64,000 bases of DNA from Tetramitus jugosus (lineage: Eukaryota > Heterolobosea > Eutetramitea > Acrasida > Vahlkampfiidae), in assembly GCA_937625935.1 (NCBI GenBank), contig OW569359.1:469597-533596 (forward strand), read 5' to 3'. Shown here in pieces: positions 32,180-41,065 of this stretch. The notes under the pieces were generated by a model that was not told where the DNA came from, did not search any database, and saw only the letters and a list, made by a program, of their open reading frames with translations. Numbering within the stretch: position 1 is the stretch's first letter; each line of letters opens with the position of its first letter. Both the position numbers and the translations under genes were made by a program.

Positions 32180-33400
32180 ATGACAACACTCGGAAATGAC
32201 ATTAAAGCACTCAAACAACAAATGAACTTGCAAGTTTTACAACGGTCATTTGGTGTCGACTCTATTCACTCAATTGAACACACATTTGATCATGTTGTCT
32301 TATATGAGTACAACTCAAAAAAAAAGGAATGGAAAAAGAAGCAAGTCGAAGGAACATGTTTCATTGTGAGACGAAAGGATCAATCAGTGAGCTTGGTCAT
32401 TATGAATCGGTATGTTGATATTTTTTTTTTTGGATACAAAAATTTTTTTTTATTGTGATTCATGATCGCTAACAGTGCATGTGTGTGTGTGTGTGGAAAT
32501 GATAGGTTAAATGTCAATAATTTTGTCTTGTTGATGAATGAACAATCGGTGCAAGTCGGTTATCAAGCACCTTATTTTTTTATTCAAACCAATATCAACA
32601 ACAATAATAATAATAATAATAGTATATATGGATTGTGGTTCTATAGAGAACAGAATGCAAATCAATTGATGCAATTTTGTCAAGAACACATTTTCAAATC
32701 ATCATCATCAATCATCAATCAATCATCATCATCATCTTCATCATCTGTAGAAGATGAAACAAAAACATCAATGTTGCTCTCACAAATGTTTGATTCTGTC
32801 AAACAACAACAACAACAACAACAACAAACGACTACGAATGGATCATTGTCAAACAACAACAACAATAACAACAACAATAACAATAACAATACGAATGGCA
32901 CAACAACGAATGGAATCGTTCAAGCAATGATGATGCAATCGACGCAACAACAACAACATCATCATCATCATGTGAATCCTCATCATCATCCAATGATGAT
33001 GATGAATGGAGCACAACCATCACAACCATCACAACCATCACAACAACCACAACAGCATCATGGTGTTGTTGTTGTTCCTGCTCATTCTCCAATCAATGGT
33101 GTATCATCATCTTCGTCAGTGTCATCTTCACCGGACATGTTGGAACAAATTTCAAAACTATCTGGATTTACATTGAATAGACAGAATACGACGACCAATG
33201 TTTCAACGACATCTACAACAACAACAACAACAACAACAAGTGCACCAGTCAATCAAACAAATTATAATCGAGTAACTGCAGCAGCAGCAACAGCAGCAGC
33301 AGTAACAACAACGGCGAATAAACCAGTGAGACTGGATCCGAAAAAGTCATTGTTGACACCAGAGTGTCTCATGCGAGGACTCGAACAGAGCAAGAAATAG
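32180..33400 (+). CDS. DCP1: mRNA-decapping protein DCP1
   Basis: Two exons, 32180-32409 and 32506-33400, joined across a 96-base intron that splits an Arg codon (NR then LNVNNFVLLM); 374 residues. The N-terminal EVH1-like domain (about 15-130) has the DCP1 pattern: HVVLYEYNSKKKEWKKKQVEG, TCFIVRRKDQSVSLVIMNR, PYFFIQT and IYGLWFYREQNANQL. DCP1 activates DCP2 for 5' cap removal in cytoplasmic P-bodies. The rest is low complexity: Ser, Gln (about 9), Asn (about 14), His and Thr tracts, expected to be disordered and condensation-prone. A final motif near the C-terminus (LLTPECLMRGLE) may be a trimerisation-like helix. Confidence 0.9.
32410..32505 (+). other. Intron of DCP1
   Basis: The 96-base intron starts GTATGT, is rich in T and TG repeats and ends GATAG. 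It lies in phase 2. Confidence 0.8.
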
Positions 33401-33589
33401 AAAAATGGAATGAAAGAATTTGAGTGATTGCGCATATATCTGATCAGTGATTGAGGAAGGTGTTGATCATCAATTTTCTAATGTGTGTGTGTCGTATCGC
33501 TCACAGCATAGAGGGGGGAAAGGGGAAAAAAGGGAAATACAAGTAACGTGATATAAATATGTTGATTGTATTTGCCAAAATGGAGAGAA

Positions 33590-35647
33590 TTATCTTCGTC
33601 TGTTCATCATCAATCTCTTTTGTGCAAGTGCCTTCATATTCTTCTTTTGAGTCACTGCAGGTTGTTGTGCATTGACACAAAATGCTAACCGTTGATCCAC
33701 GAGTGTTTGTGCCAACACCAATTGTTCCTCTGGCTCCAACTCTGGTAGATCGCTGACCGAAGTGAAGCTTGGATAAGCCTTCAGTAGGTGATCAATGGCA
33801 GGTGCATACTCGATTTCAAATTCCAATTCGTCTGGTTGTTCCACCTCGTGATAAATGCGCGTATTGGTCACAGAATGCACAAGTGTACACTTTTCTTCAT
33901 CGCTGACCACCAATCGAGCAATGCTGTTGCTGATGAATCGAATGCGTGATGATGCCTTGACAGTCTCAGTGATTGGATTCTCTTCTTGAAGATCACTCTC
34001 ATTCAAATGATTCTCATCTCGTTGTTTCTGAGAGAGTGCCATCATTGGAGGCAACCGATCGTGCAAAAACCTTGTAAACATGACATCTGCGGCATCGTCC
34101 ATTGGAACATTATCAGCAATAATATCCATGAGCTTGCTCAAATGTGCACGAAACTCTTCTCTCTTCTCTCTGCCTTGTTTCTTCTGTTCAGTGTCATCAC
34201 TATCAAGTGCACACGTCTCGTCCAGTTGCTCATGAATCATTCCCATGTAGTGTCCATATCGAACAGGAAGACTCTTGTTCAACGCAATGGCAGCCTCCTC
34301 TGAGCTCTCAGTCGCTTGTTCAATTGCCCTTGGTATTGCGCACTCCAAGTACTGTCTCCAACTCATTTTTTGAGCTGTAGAGATGGTAATGTGCAGAGAG
34401 TCTTTTTGTGGCTTGGATTCATCTTGTTCTGATGAAGAAGAAGCATTGTGATCATCACTTGTTGTTGTTGTTTTGGCTTGATGAATGGTTCCTCTTGGAC
34501 AATAGAGCAAATCACCTGGTTTTAGCTCTACTGTCGTCACAAAGCAACCTTCGACTTGTTCCTGAGTAAAGTTTGGAGAAGAGTTTTGAGCCAACATTTC
34601 ACTTGGTTCCCTCGACTGATACAGCGACCATTGTTTGGCGCCTTCCAATTGTAAAATGAACACGTCGACATCATCAAAATGAGGCGCAAACCCTTGACTG
34701 CCAGAAGACGGTGTCCAATAGGCATTACAGCCACTGCCCATCTCAAAAAACTCTTCAAATTGAGACAGCATCGAACACAGTAAATCAACGTGTTGATGAG
34801 GCCTTAGGAAGCGAATAGAGCAACGCTGAAGCTTAAAAAAATCTTGAATCATGGACCAGTCAACAACCTTGGGGAAACTAGGGTTCAGAGTATACCTCAC
34901 ACCATTCTTGTATAGAGCTACGTCCACATCATACGTATACTCCAATTCACCACTCTTTACCATTTGTGGAATGTGTTTGTCGGAGCTAAATACTCCGCTG
35001 TAGTAGTCGGGGAAACGCTTAGAGCGGTCAATGTACAAGACACGTTTTTCAAAATAATCCTTCATGAATTGAGAATGAGACATGGTGGGAAAGAGGAGCC
35101 AATCCATGAACGATGAAGCTTTGGCATATGACGAATCATATACTTGATCTTCCAAAATTTGAGAGGCTGTTGGTGGAGAATATGCACCATCATTGACACT
35201 CTTTGATGATGAAGAAGAAGACGGAACAGGTTGAATCGGTGTCGTTGACTGTTCCTCTTCTTCAGCATCAAAAACTTTTCTGTCAAAAAAGTAACCATTG
35301 ACTGTTGGAAGTGTTGTAGCTTTTGTTGTTGTTGTTGTTTTTTGTTGTTGTTGTTGTGTCATCATTGGTTTTGTCGTAGGTGTAGTTGAAGCTGCTGCTG
35401 TTGTTTTTGCTGTGAGAGTGGATTTTGGTGTAGCTCTGAAAGTTGGTGTTTTGGTGGTGGTGGTAATGGGTGTCGATGTTGTAGTTGTGGTTGTTGAGGA
35501 GGTGGGTGTGGATTTGGCGCGTTTCGTGGGTTGAGGGTGTCGTGAAGGTGTTGTGTTGGTGGCTGTAGCAGAAGATAGCGTGCGCTTTTTCATTGATGGT
35601 TTTGTGTGTGAATTTTTGTGTTTTTTGTTGTTGTGTGAAACATGCAT
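33590..35647 (-). CDS. RIOX1: JmjC ribosomal oxygenase (NO66/RIOX1 type)
   Basis: The protein is 685 residues from the first ATG; Met19 (35,593) is an alternative start. Residues 1-150 are Thr/Ser/Lys-rich and basic, consistent with nucleolar targeting. The JmjC cupin spans about 180-400 with Fe(II) ligands His323 and Asp325 (GFAPHFDDVDVFILQLEG) and His389 (GDLLYCPRGTIHQAKT). Conserved flanks are FFEKRVLYIDR-like KDYFEKRVLYI and the C-terminal helical and winged-helix region typical of NO66 and MINA53. These 2-oxoglutarate enzymes hydroxylate a histidine of a ribosomal protein (RPL8 for NO66). All iron ligands are intact. A long Thr-rich N-terminus is unusual. Confidence 0.9.
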   Translation of the reverse strand: MHVSHNNKKHKNSHTKPSMKKRTLSSATATNTTPSRHPQPTKRAKSTPTSSTTTTTTSTPITTTTKTPTFRATPKSTLTAKTTAAASTTPTTKPMMTQQQQQKTTTTTKATTLPTVNGYFFDRKVFDAEEEEQSTTPIQPVPSSSSSSKSVNDGAYSPPTASQILEDQVYDSSYAKASSFMDWLLFPTMSHSQFMKDYFEKRVLYIDRSKRFPDYYSGVFSSDKHIPQMVKSGELEYTYDVDVALYKNGVRYTLNPSFPKVVDWSMIQDFFKLQRCSIRFLRPHQHVDLLCSMLSQFEEFFEMGSGCNAYWTPSSGSQGFAPHFDDVDVFILQLEGAKQWSLYQSREPSEMLAQNSSPNFTQEQVEGCFVTTVELKPGDLLYCPRGTIHQAKTTTTSDDHNASSSSEQDESKPQKDSLHITISTAQKMSWRQYLECAIPRAIEQATESSEEAAIALNKSLPVRYGHYMGMIHEQLDETCALDSDDTEQKKQGREKREEFRAHLSKLMDIIADNVPMDDAADVMFTRFLHDRLPPMMALSQKQRDENHLNESDLQEENPITETVKASSRIRFISNSIARLVVSDEEKCTLVHSVTNTRIYHEVEQPDELEFEIEYAPAIDHLLKAYPSFTSVSDLPELEPEEQLVLAQTLVDQRLAFCVNAQQPAVTQKKNMKALAQKRLMMNRRR

Positions 35648-35729
35648 GTTTGTTTTTCACACAAGGTTCGTAAGCAACATCGTGGAAGGTTAAATTCAAG
35701 TTCTTCTATTTTATTGAAAGTAGGAAAAT

Positions 35730-35800
35730 GGATCAGAAACTCGGAATAGAGCTCTGATCCACCAGTGGCTTTGCCACCGTGCACTATGAGGTCTTCAAAC
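35730..35800 (+). repeat. Structured repeat element, copy A
   Basis: A 7-base-pair stem GGATCAG (35,730-35,736) with CTGATCC (35,754-35,760) encloses a CTC/GAG inner stem around GGAATA, followed by a GTGGC-TTT-GCCAC hairpin (35,765-35,777). The sequence core AACTCGGAATAGAG is shared with copies at 36,474 and 38,111, while the stem bases differ. It lies about 330 bases before the small basic protein gene at 36,126. Confidence 0.5.
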
Positions 35801-36125
35801 TGGTGTGTTATCTGAGTTGGATTGGTGCTCAAACCCTATTGGTACCTCGATCGCTTGGAGATTAAAACGCGAAAGAAGTCTGACAAAGACCACCAGATCG
35901 ATGTGGTTTGAGGGATTTGTGAAACCACTGATGTAAAAAAAGTTCCTCTGTGAAAGTTCCTCGATCTACAAAAGCATGGAAATGAAAAAATTATCTGGAA
36001 ATGAAAAATGCGATTGCGATTTATGTTGAGCAATTTTGTCTGTTTGCAACAAGAAAAAACAACCTCCAGAAGTCACAACAAGTTAACAACAAGAACCAAC
36101 TCAATCTCACAAATACAATAATACA
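35801..36125. other. Intergenic region between repeat copy A and the small basic gene
   Basis: A/T-rich sequence with CAACAA and AACAAG runs near the 3' end, typical of leaders in this window. No gene or RNA is recognised. Confidence 0.4.
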
Positions 36126-36377
36126 ATGGCCAGCTCAAATACCTCAAGAAGAAACATTATCAAGAAGTGCTCCCTCACCCTCAAGGAACCAAGCACCCTC
36201 TCGCCAAAGAACATTATCGCAAAGGGAACAAGAACGCGAAGAAATATCAATTACAATGAAACTGCATTGTCAAGAGCAGCTCTATCTGGTGTGATTAGCA
36301 AGAAGAAGGGAAGAATCAGCTCTAAGAATCAGCTCAAAGAACACGCTGGAAAAGAGAACTACTTCTCATTGAGTTGA
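36126..36377 (+). CDS. Small basic protein with a KEN motif, unknown
   Basis: An 83-residue, strongly basic protein (RRNIIKK, TRTRRN, SKKKGR) preceded by an A/C-rich leader and followed by AATAAA at about 36,401. It ends GKENYFSLS; KEN is the APC/C degradation signal in mitotic proteins, but in a short basic protein it may be chance. A decayed second copy at 36,755-36,940 shares long identical stretches, for example the DNA encoding SGVISKKKGRISSKN. Duplication supports a real gene. No family recognised. Confidence 0.5.
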   Translation: MASSNTSRRNIIKKCSLTLKEPSTLSPKNIIAKGTRTRRNINYNETALSRAALSGVISKKKGRISSKNQLKEHAGKENYFSLS

Positions 36378-36465
36378 GAACCTTTCACTTGTAAATATGT
36401 AATAAACACTAACTAGGAATCCCATCTGAGATGTTTCAAATGATGCTAACTTCTGTTGTTTGGGA

Positions 36466-36602
36466 AAGAAAATGGGATCACAACTCGGAATAGAGCGCGA
36501 TCCCACAAGCCACTTTGTGACTCTGAACTGTGAGGCAGTTACGAAGAAATAATCAGTAAATTGGTTGCTTTGGTTGTTGGAAAAGAAGATTTAGCCATTC
36601 TT
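36466..36602 (+). repeat. Structured repeat element, copy B (with conserved flank)
   Basis: This 137-base stretch is identical, as far as I can read, to 38,103-38,239. It contains stem GGGATC (36,474-36,479) with GATCCC (36,499-36,504), inner CTC/GAG around GGAATA, and AGCCAC-TTT-GTGACT (36,508-36,522). Homology continues weakly downstream toward the next gene relic. An alternative reading is a 26-codon frame from its ATG (MGSQLGIERDP...). Confidence 0.6.
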
Positions 36603-36739
36603 TTCGCTCATTTATCTTCTTGTTTTACTCTTGCAGGAAAGGTTTCAATGTGGGATGAAGGTTTCTTCTTGTTCGTAAATCTAGTTCCACGGACGCACTA
36701 TTCATCTCATTTTCAACTGCATAATGTATCTCGCGATCG

Positions 36740-36945
36740 CAATACTGTGGCACGATCAAGAAGTGCTCACTCAAAGAACCAAGCAACCTTTAGCCAAAGA
36801 ACATTGTTGAAAAGGGAACAAGAGGGAGGAGAATCATTAACTACAATGAAACTGCATTGTCAAGAGCTGCCCTCTCTGGTGTGATTAGCAAGAAGAAGGG
36901 AAGAATCAGCTCTAAGAATACTACTGCTTCTCATTGAAAATTTCA
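36740..36945 (+). pseudogene. Decayed duplicate of the small basic protein gene
   Basis: DNA similarity to 36,150-36,375 is obvious: GATCAAGAAGTGCTC, CCAAAGAACATT, and a 55-base block around CATTGTCAAGAGCTGCC that differs by only a few bases. Deletions break the frame, the ATG region is not conserved and the C-terminal KEN part is shortened. It lies downstream of repeat copy B, as the intact copy lies downstream of copy A. Confidence 0.65.
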
Positions 36946-37579
36946 TTTGTAATTATACGAGGATCCACTTTTAAGCAAAAGCCTACATTACTGAGGGTTC
37001 TCGAGTAGTCTCCTATCTCAATACTAACTCAGCCAGATGGCGCTTAACTTCTCTATTCGAAATGGGAAGAGGTGGTTCCACCATTGTATGAACGTAGACA
37101 CCCGAAAAGTGAAATTGTGCTATTTCCACGTTTTCACGGACTTCTGCTATCTGTGATCACGACCCTCCTCCATTTATTCACGCCAACGAAATGGTGACCA
37201 AGGGCTATTGCTATGTGGGCGATGGCTGATGAAAACAACAGACAATAAAGTGTGCAACCGAAATGGTTGTACTAAAAAAAATCACTGCTTCTGCAAAGGT
37301 CACTGAGGGTCCTTGCACATCTTGAGGGCGTTCACGACAACGAAGACAAAAGGTAATTAATAGTATTGTAATGCAGCTTAAGATGGATAAAACAGTAACC
37401 ACCCCTTGCGGGATTTTTCTTGAATGATGAATAAGGAAAATTGCTGTAGTGGTTGCTTACGACTCATGGCCTGAGATGCAACAAAAGAGATGGCAAGGAT
37501 GAAATTGCCCGTTTTTATTATGGTTTTGTGGAACTTGAGGGAAGCTGCATGTGGAACATTTTTGTGTGGAACTACAATC
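36946..37579. other. Gene-free stretch in the duplicated island
   Basis: No gene is recognised. The sequence has short scattered frames on both strands without family features. It may hold further decayed material. Confidence 0.4.
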
Positions 37580-37890
37580 GCAAAGTGCATGAAGGCGACC
37601 ACTGAAATTTGTTCTGCTCTTTGCACGGATACACTCGAGAATGGTTACAATTGAGTTACACTTGCAAAGGAATCAACCAAATTAAATTCAATCGATGGCC
37701 TTTACTCATTTGGTTGGTATTCACACTTATTATGAGTTATTGTATGAGGATTACAATGCATTTCAGTATTTGACTGGCTCCGAAAGAGTTCGGAGACTTA
37801 CACTGGATGGATGTGATCAAGAATCCATCACAGAGAAAGGATTCCTTTTCTTGAAGGGTATTCACACTTCGTTGGTATCGTAGCCGAAGA
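37580..37890 (+). pseudogene. Decayed F-box/LRR gene copy
   Basis: The segment reads like a shortened copy of the gene at 38,375: TGAAATTTGTTCTGC, then TGGTTACAATTGAGTTACACTTGCAAAGG-type sequence (37,630-37,680), then LRR-like text (IHTYYELLYEDYNAFQYL) and the terminal NQESITEK-like block at about 37,817. Most repeats are missing and frames are broken. No intact start is seen. Confidence 0.7.
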
Positions 37891-38102
37891 CCCTGCCTTT
37901 AAAAAGAAGGTGATTGGTTATTGCAATGACAGGATAAATACATTATCAGTACAGTAAAAGAGAATCAGCAACAGATCCAATGGCAACTTGGTCTAAATTC
38001 GAGGTAGTTACAGAGTGCTTGGTTGTGGTACACTTAGTATCAACCTTGCTCAGAACTCAAGTGGGTCTGTTACTTAAATTATTGTTAACTTCTGTTGTTT
38101 TC

Positions 38103-38239
38103 AAGAAAATGGGATCACAACTCGGAATAGAGCGCGATCCCACAAGCCACTTTGTGACTCTGAACTGTGAGGCAGTTACGAAGAAATAATCAGTAAATTG
38201 GTTGCTTTGGTTGTTGGAAAAGAAGATTTAGCCATTCTT
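38103..38239 (+). repeat. Structured repeat element, copy C (upstream of the F-box/LRR gene)
   Basis: Same 137 bases as copy B, with stems GGGATC/GATCCC (38,111-38,116 and 38,136-38,141) and the AGCCAC-TTT-GTGACT hairpin. It ends about 135 bases before the F-box/LRR ATG. Its position suggests a transcribed leader or promoter element shared by this gene group. Confidence 0.6.
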
Positions 38240-38374
38240 GCTGCCATTTTATCTTCTCAGTTTACTCTTTCACGATGACATTCAGTGTGGGTTGAAGCAC
38301 GGTACAAATAGAGGAGAATTCATGTTCGATAAATTTAGTTCTTCTCATCCAAAATTGAGAACATCCCAAAAGAA

Positions 38375-39289
38375 ATGATTGAAATTTGTTCTGCATTCTG
38401 CAAAGACATATGGACGAAAATCATTGAATTTTGTGACACTAGCTCATGGTTGCAATTGAGTTACACTTGCAAAGGAATTAATCAATTCAAATTCAATCGA
38501 AATCTCATGTTCAACAAGAGGAGAACACTGAAACGAGCTTTGGAAAATGAAGAGATTGAACACTGTTTTCGATTGGGAGAAGGAACATTGTTCAATGTTC
38601 ACTTGAACAAGAATCCGCATGTAGTGGATGACCATTTTCAATTCTTGAAAGGTATCCACACATTTAAGATGAGTTACTGCTATCAAATCCAAGATCAGGC
38701 ATTTCGTTATTTGAAGGGTATTCACACACTCGATATGGATGGTTGTTCTCAAATTACAGACAATGCATTTCCTCATTTGACAGGGATTCACACACTCTGT
38801 ATGAGTTATTGTAATCGAGTCACAGACAATTCATTCTATTATTTGAATGGTATTCACACACTAGATGTGAGTTGGTGTCAGAATGTCACTGACACTGCAT
38901 TTTCTCATTTGACTGGCATTCATACACTCTGTATGAGTGATTGCACTCAAATCACAAACAATGCATTCTGTTATTTGACTGGCATTCATACCCTCAACAT
39001 GAGCGATTGTAAGCACATCACTGACACTGCATTTTCTCATTTGATTGGTATTCAATCGCTCGATATGAGTGGTTGTAATCAAGTCACAGACAATGCTTTT
39101 CCTTACTTGGTGGGAATCCACACACTTATTATGAATGGATGCAATCAAGAATCAATCACAGAGAAGGCATTATCGTATTTGAAAGATATTCACATATTCA
39201 TATGGTTTCAGAGCGGACGAGACCACGATTTCATCAACAAGGTTGTCAATTATTCAGAGTACAGTCCAGCGACTCTTCAGATTGCTTAG
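38375..39289 (+). CDS. F-box-like leucine-rich-repeat protein
   Basis: The 304-residue protein starts with an F-box-like segment (CKDIWTKIIEFCDTSSWLQLSYTCKGINQFKFNR), followed by about eight tandem 22-residue leucine-rich repeats of the Cys-containing (AMN1/FBXL) type: GIHTLxMSxCxxITDNAFxxL. The last unit (NQESITEKALSYLKDIHIF) leads to a C-terminal cap. F-box/LRR proteins act as substrate receptors in SCF ubiquitin ligases. Repeats are unusually uniform, suggesting recent internal expansion or recombination. Nearby fragments of the same family show that this locus is being duplicated and lost. Confidence 0.8.
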   Translation: MIEICSAFCKDIWTKIIEFCDTSSWLQLSYTCKGINQFKFNRNLMFNKRRTLKRALENEEIEHCFRLGEGTLFNVHLNKNPHVVDDHFQFLKGIHTFKMSYCYQIQDQAFRYLKGIHTLDMDGCSQITDNAFPHLTGIHTLCMSYCNRVTDNSFYYLNGIHTLDVSWCQNVTDTAFSHLTGIHTLCMSDCTQITNNAFCYLTGIHTLNMSDCKHITDTAFSHLIGIQSLDMSGCNQVTDNAFPYLVGIHTLIMNGCNQESITEKALSYLKDIHIFIWFQSGRDHDFINKVVNYSEYSPATLQIA

Positions 39290-39464
39290 TTTGCATCAAC
39301 AACTTCTGGGGCCTAATAATAAAAAGTTACTGAAAAGTATGAGGAGAACAAATGTATTTCAGACGATAAGGTTCAGTTTCTCCCACAGGTCAAAGCTCCA
39401 TTGATTAGTAACACAAGAACCTTTTTCCCTCTGATCCCAATCAGGTAAAGGAAGTTTACGGTCA

Positions 39465-39997
39465 TTGTATGTGCATTCGATATGAGACTATAGAGCCCAC
39501 GGATGCACTTCTTAGTCTCGATTTAGACCAATTGGAACATGGTCGCAACAAGGATCCAAATGAGAGTGAATTGAGTCATAGTGATAATACTCTGGAATGG
39601 AAAGTTGTGGAGCAGGGATTGGCGAAGCCTTGTCCACGTGCGTTTTCTTCTCTTGTCGAGGTATTCAGATTGAACCCACCTCAAATCATTCTTGTGTGTG
39701 TCACACGGTGCAATGACATCTGTACTCACCCGGGACTCTCGAATACTATTGTTCGGAGGACGTAGAAAGAATGAATTTATCAACTCGCCGACAGAACTAA
39801 CATCCGCGATCACGGAGAAAGGCTTATTGTATTTGAAGAATATTCACACACTTACTTGGCATAGTAGCAGACGAGATGTTGATTTCATCAACAGGGTGGT
39901 CAAGCATTACGAGAACAGCTCAACTATTCTTCGCATTTACAGAGAAGAGGTGGGTAGTTTCGATGAATTCCTTGCTTTGCAAGGACGTCTACAATAA
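39465..39997 (+). pseudogene. Chimeric relic: kelch-like segment plus LRR C-terminus
   Basis: The first part reads EWKVVEQGLAKPCPRAFSSL and NPPQIILV, then in another frame SRILLFGGRRKNEF, a kelch-blade pattern broken by a frameshift near 39,690-39,740. The second part (about 39,815-39,950: ITEKGLLYLKNIHTL, DVDFINRVVKHYENS) matches the C-terminal end of the F-box/LRR protein (SITEKALSYLKDI, DHDFINKVVNYSEYS). It may be a fused relic of two genes or a decayed kelch/LRR gene. Confidence 0.6.
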
Positions 39998-40040
39998 AAT
40001 ATAAGATTGGAACTGTATTAAGAAAAGGTAAGTACTCTCA

Positions 40041-40958
40041 TTACTCTTGTGGCAAGTACTTTTTCAGAATGGCTGCCAATCGAATCTTGTTCTCTTCACT
40101 GATCGTGTTCAATGGTGTCATAATAGAGAACTTCATGGCTCCGTGCACATGATCATTCGTGTACTTGTTGTCCTTCAATTTTTGAACCAATCGAGTCACA
40201 ATGGACTGAGCATTGGTTCCATTTTGATGCAACACCTTGAGGACCATCTCCACAGTCACATTTCCATGATCCAAATTCCAGCAATCATAATCAGTCACCG
40301 TAGCAATACAACTGTAGGCAATTTCAGCTTCTCTGGCCAATTTTGCTTCCTGGAGACAAGTCATTCCAATCACCTTTCCATTGCACATTCTGTAAAACTC
40401 TGATTCACTTCTAGTGCTGAATGCAGGTCCTTCCATGCACACATAGGTACCTCCCATGTGAACCTTGACTTCTTCATGATTATCAAACGCTTTTTCATTC
40501 AAAAGCTCTTGCACGCTATCGTAGAGCATTTTGCTCAGAATCGGACAAACTGGATCTCCGAAGCCCGCATGCGCAACTACTCCGCTTCCAAAAAAGGTGT
40601 CCTTACGGATACCTTTCGTGCGGTCCAAGAATTGGTCAACTACGACCAAGTGTTGCGGAGCCACTTCCATTTGCAAACTACCGACAGCTCCGACACCCAA
40701 CAAGTACTTTACACCGAGCAGTTTCATGGCATAAATGTTGGCTTGGAAGGGAACTTCAGATGGGGTCAAACGATGGTTGACATCGTGTCTGGCCAAGAAG
40801 GCAACCTTTTCACCGTGCAATTCACCAACAATAATGGGTGAAGATGGCTTACCGAATGGAGTATCAATTTCATAGACTTGAACATTGGTCATTTCCTTCA
40901 TTTTGTAGAGTCCGGATCCACCAATCACGGCAATTTCAACTGTTGGTAAGTCTGTCAT
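40041..40958 (-). CDS. MTAP: S-methyl-5'-thioadenosine phosphorylase (MTAP/PNP family)
   Basis: The 305-residue protein has the MTAP/PNP fold signatures: IAVIGGSGLY, phosphate-site FLARHDVNHRLTPSEVPFQAN (usually RHGxxH, here RHDVNH), GVGAVGSL, DQFLDRTKGIR, GTYVCMEGPAFSTRSES, IGMTCLQEAKLAREAEIAY and VTDYDCW. It phosphorolyses methylthioadenosine in methionine salvage and polyamine synthesis. TFFGSGVVAHAGFGDPVCP fits the MTAP rather than the purine nucleoside phosphorylase branch. The Gly-to-Asp change in RHG is worth noting. Length is slightly above human (283). It is 107 bases downstream of the EPL-like gene on the same strand. Confidence 0.9.
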   Translation of the reverse strand: MTDLPTVEIAVIGGSGLYKMKEMTNVQVYEIDTPFGKPSSPIIVGELHGEKVAFLARHDVNHRLTPSEVPFQANIYAMKLLGVKYLLGVGAVGSLQMEVAPQHLVVVDQFLDRTKGIRKDTFFGSGVVAHAGFGDPVCPILSKMLYDSVQELLNEKAFDNHEEVKVHMGGTYVCMEGPAFSTRSESEFYRMCNGKVIGMTCLQEAKLAREAEIAYSCIATVTDYDCWNLDHGNVTVEMVLKVLHQNGTNAQSIVTRLVQKLKDNKYTNDHVHGAMKFSIMTPLNTISEENKIRLAAILKKYLPQE

Positions 40959-41065
40959 CTTATTTTGTTGTTATATTGTTGTTTTGTTTGTTTTGTTGTT
41001 TGTTTTTGTGTGAAAATTTTCTTTTGGTGGCGGCGGAACGGAGAAATAATACAATGAAGGCGGAG

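Noticed and set aside
36420-36545. Copy B considered as a C/D snoRNA (ATGATGC then CTGA)
   Set aside because: The C-box-like sequence is not present before copies A or C, and the CTGA is in a hairpin; the snoRNA layout does not hold.
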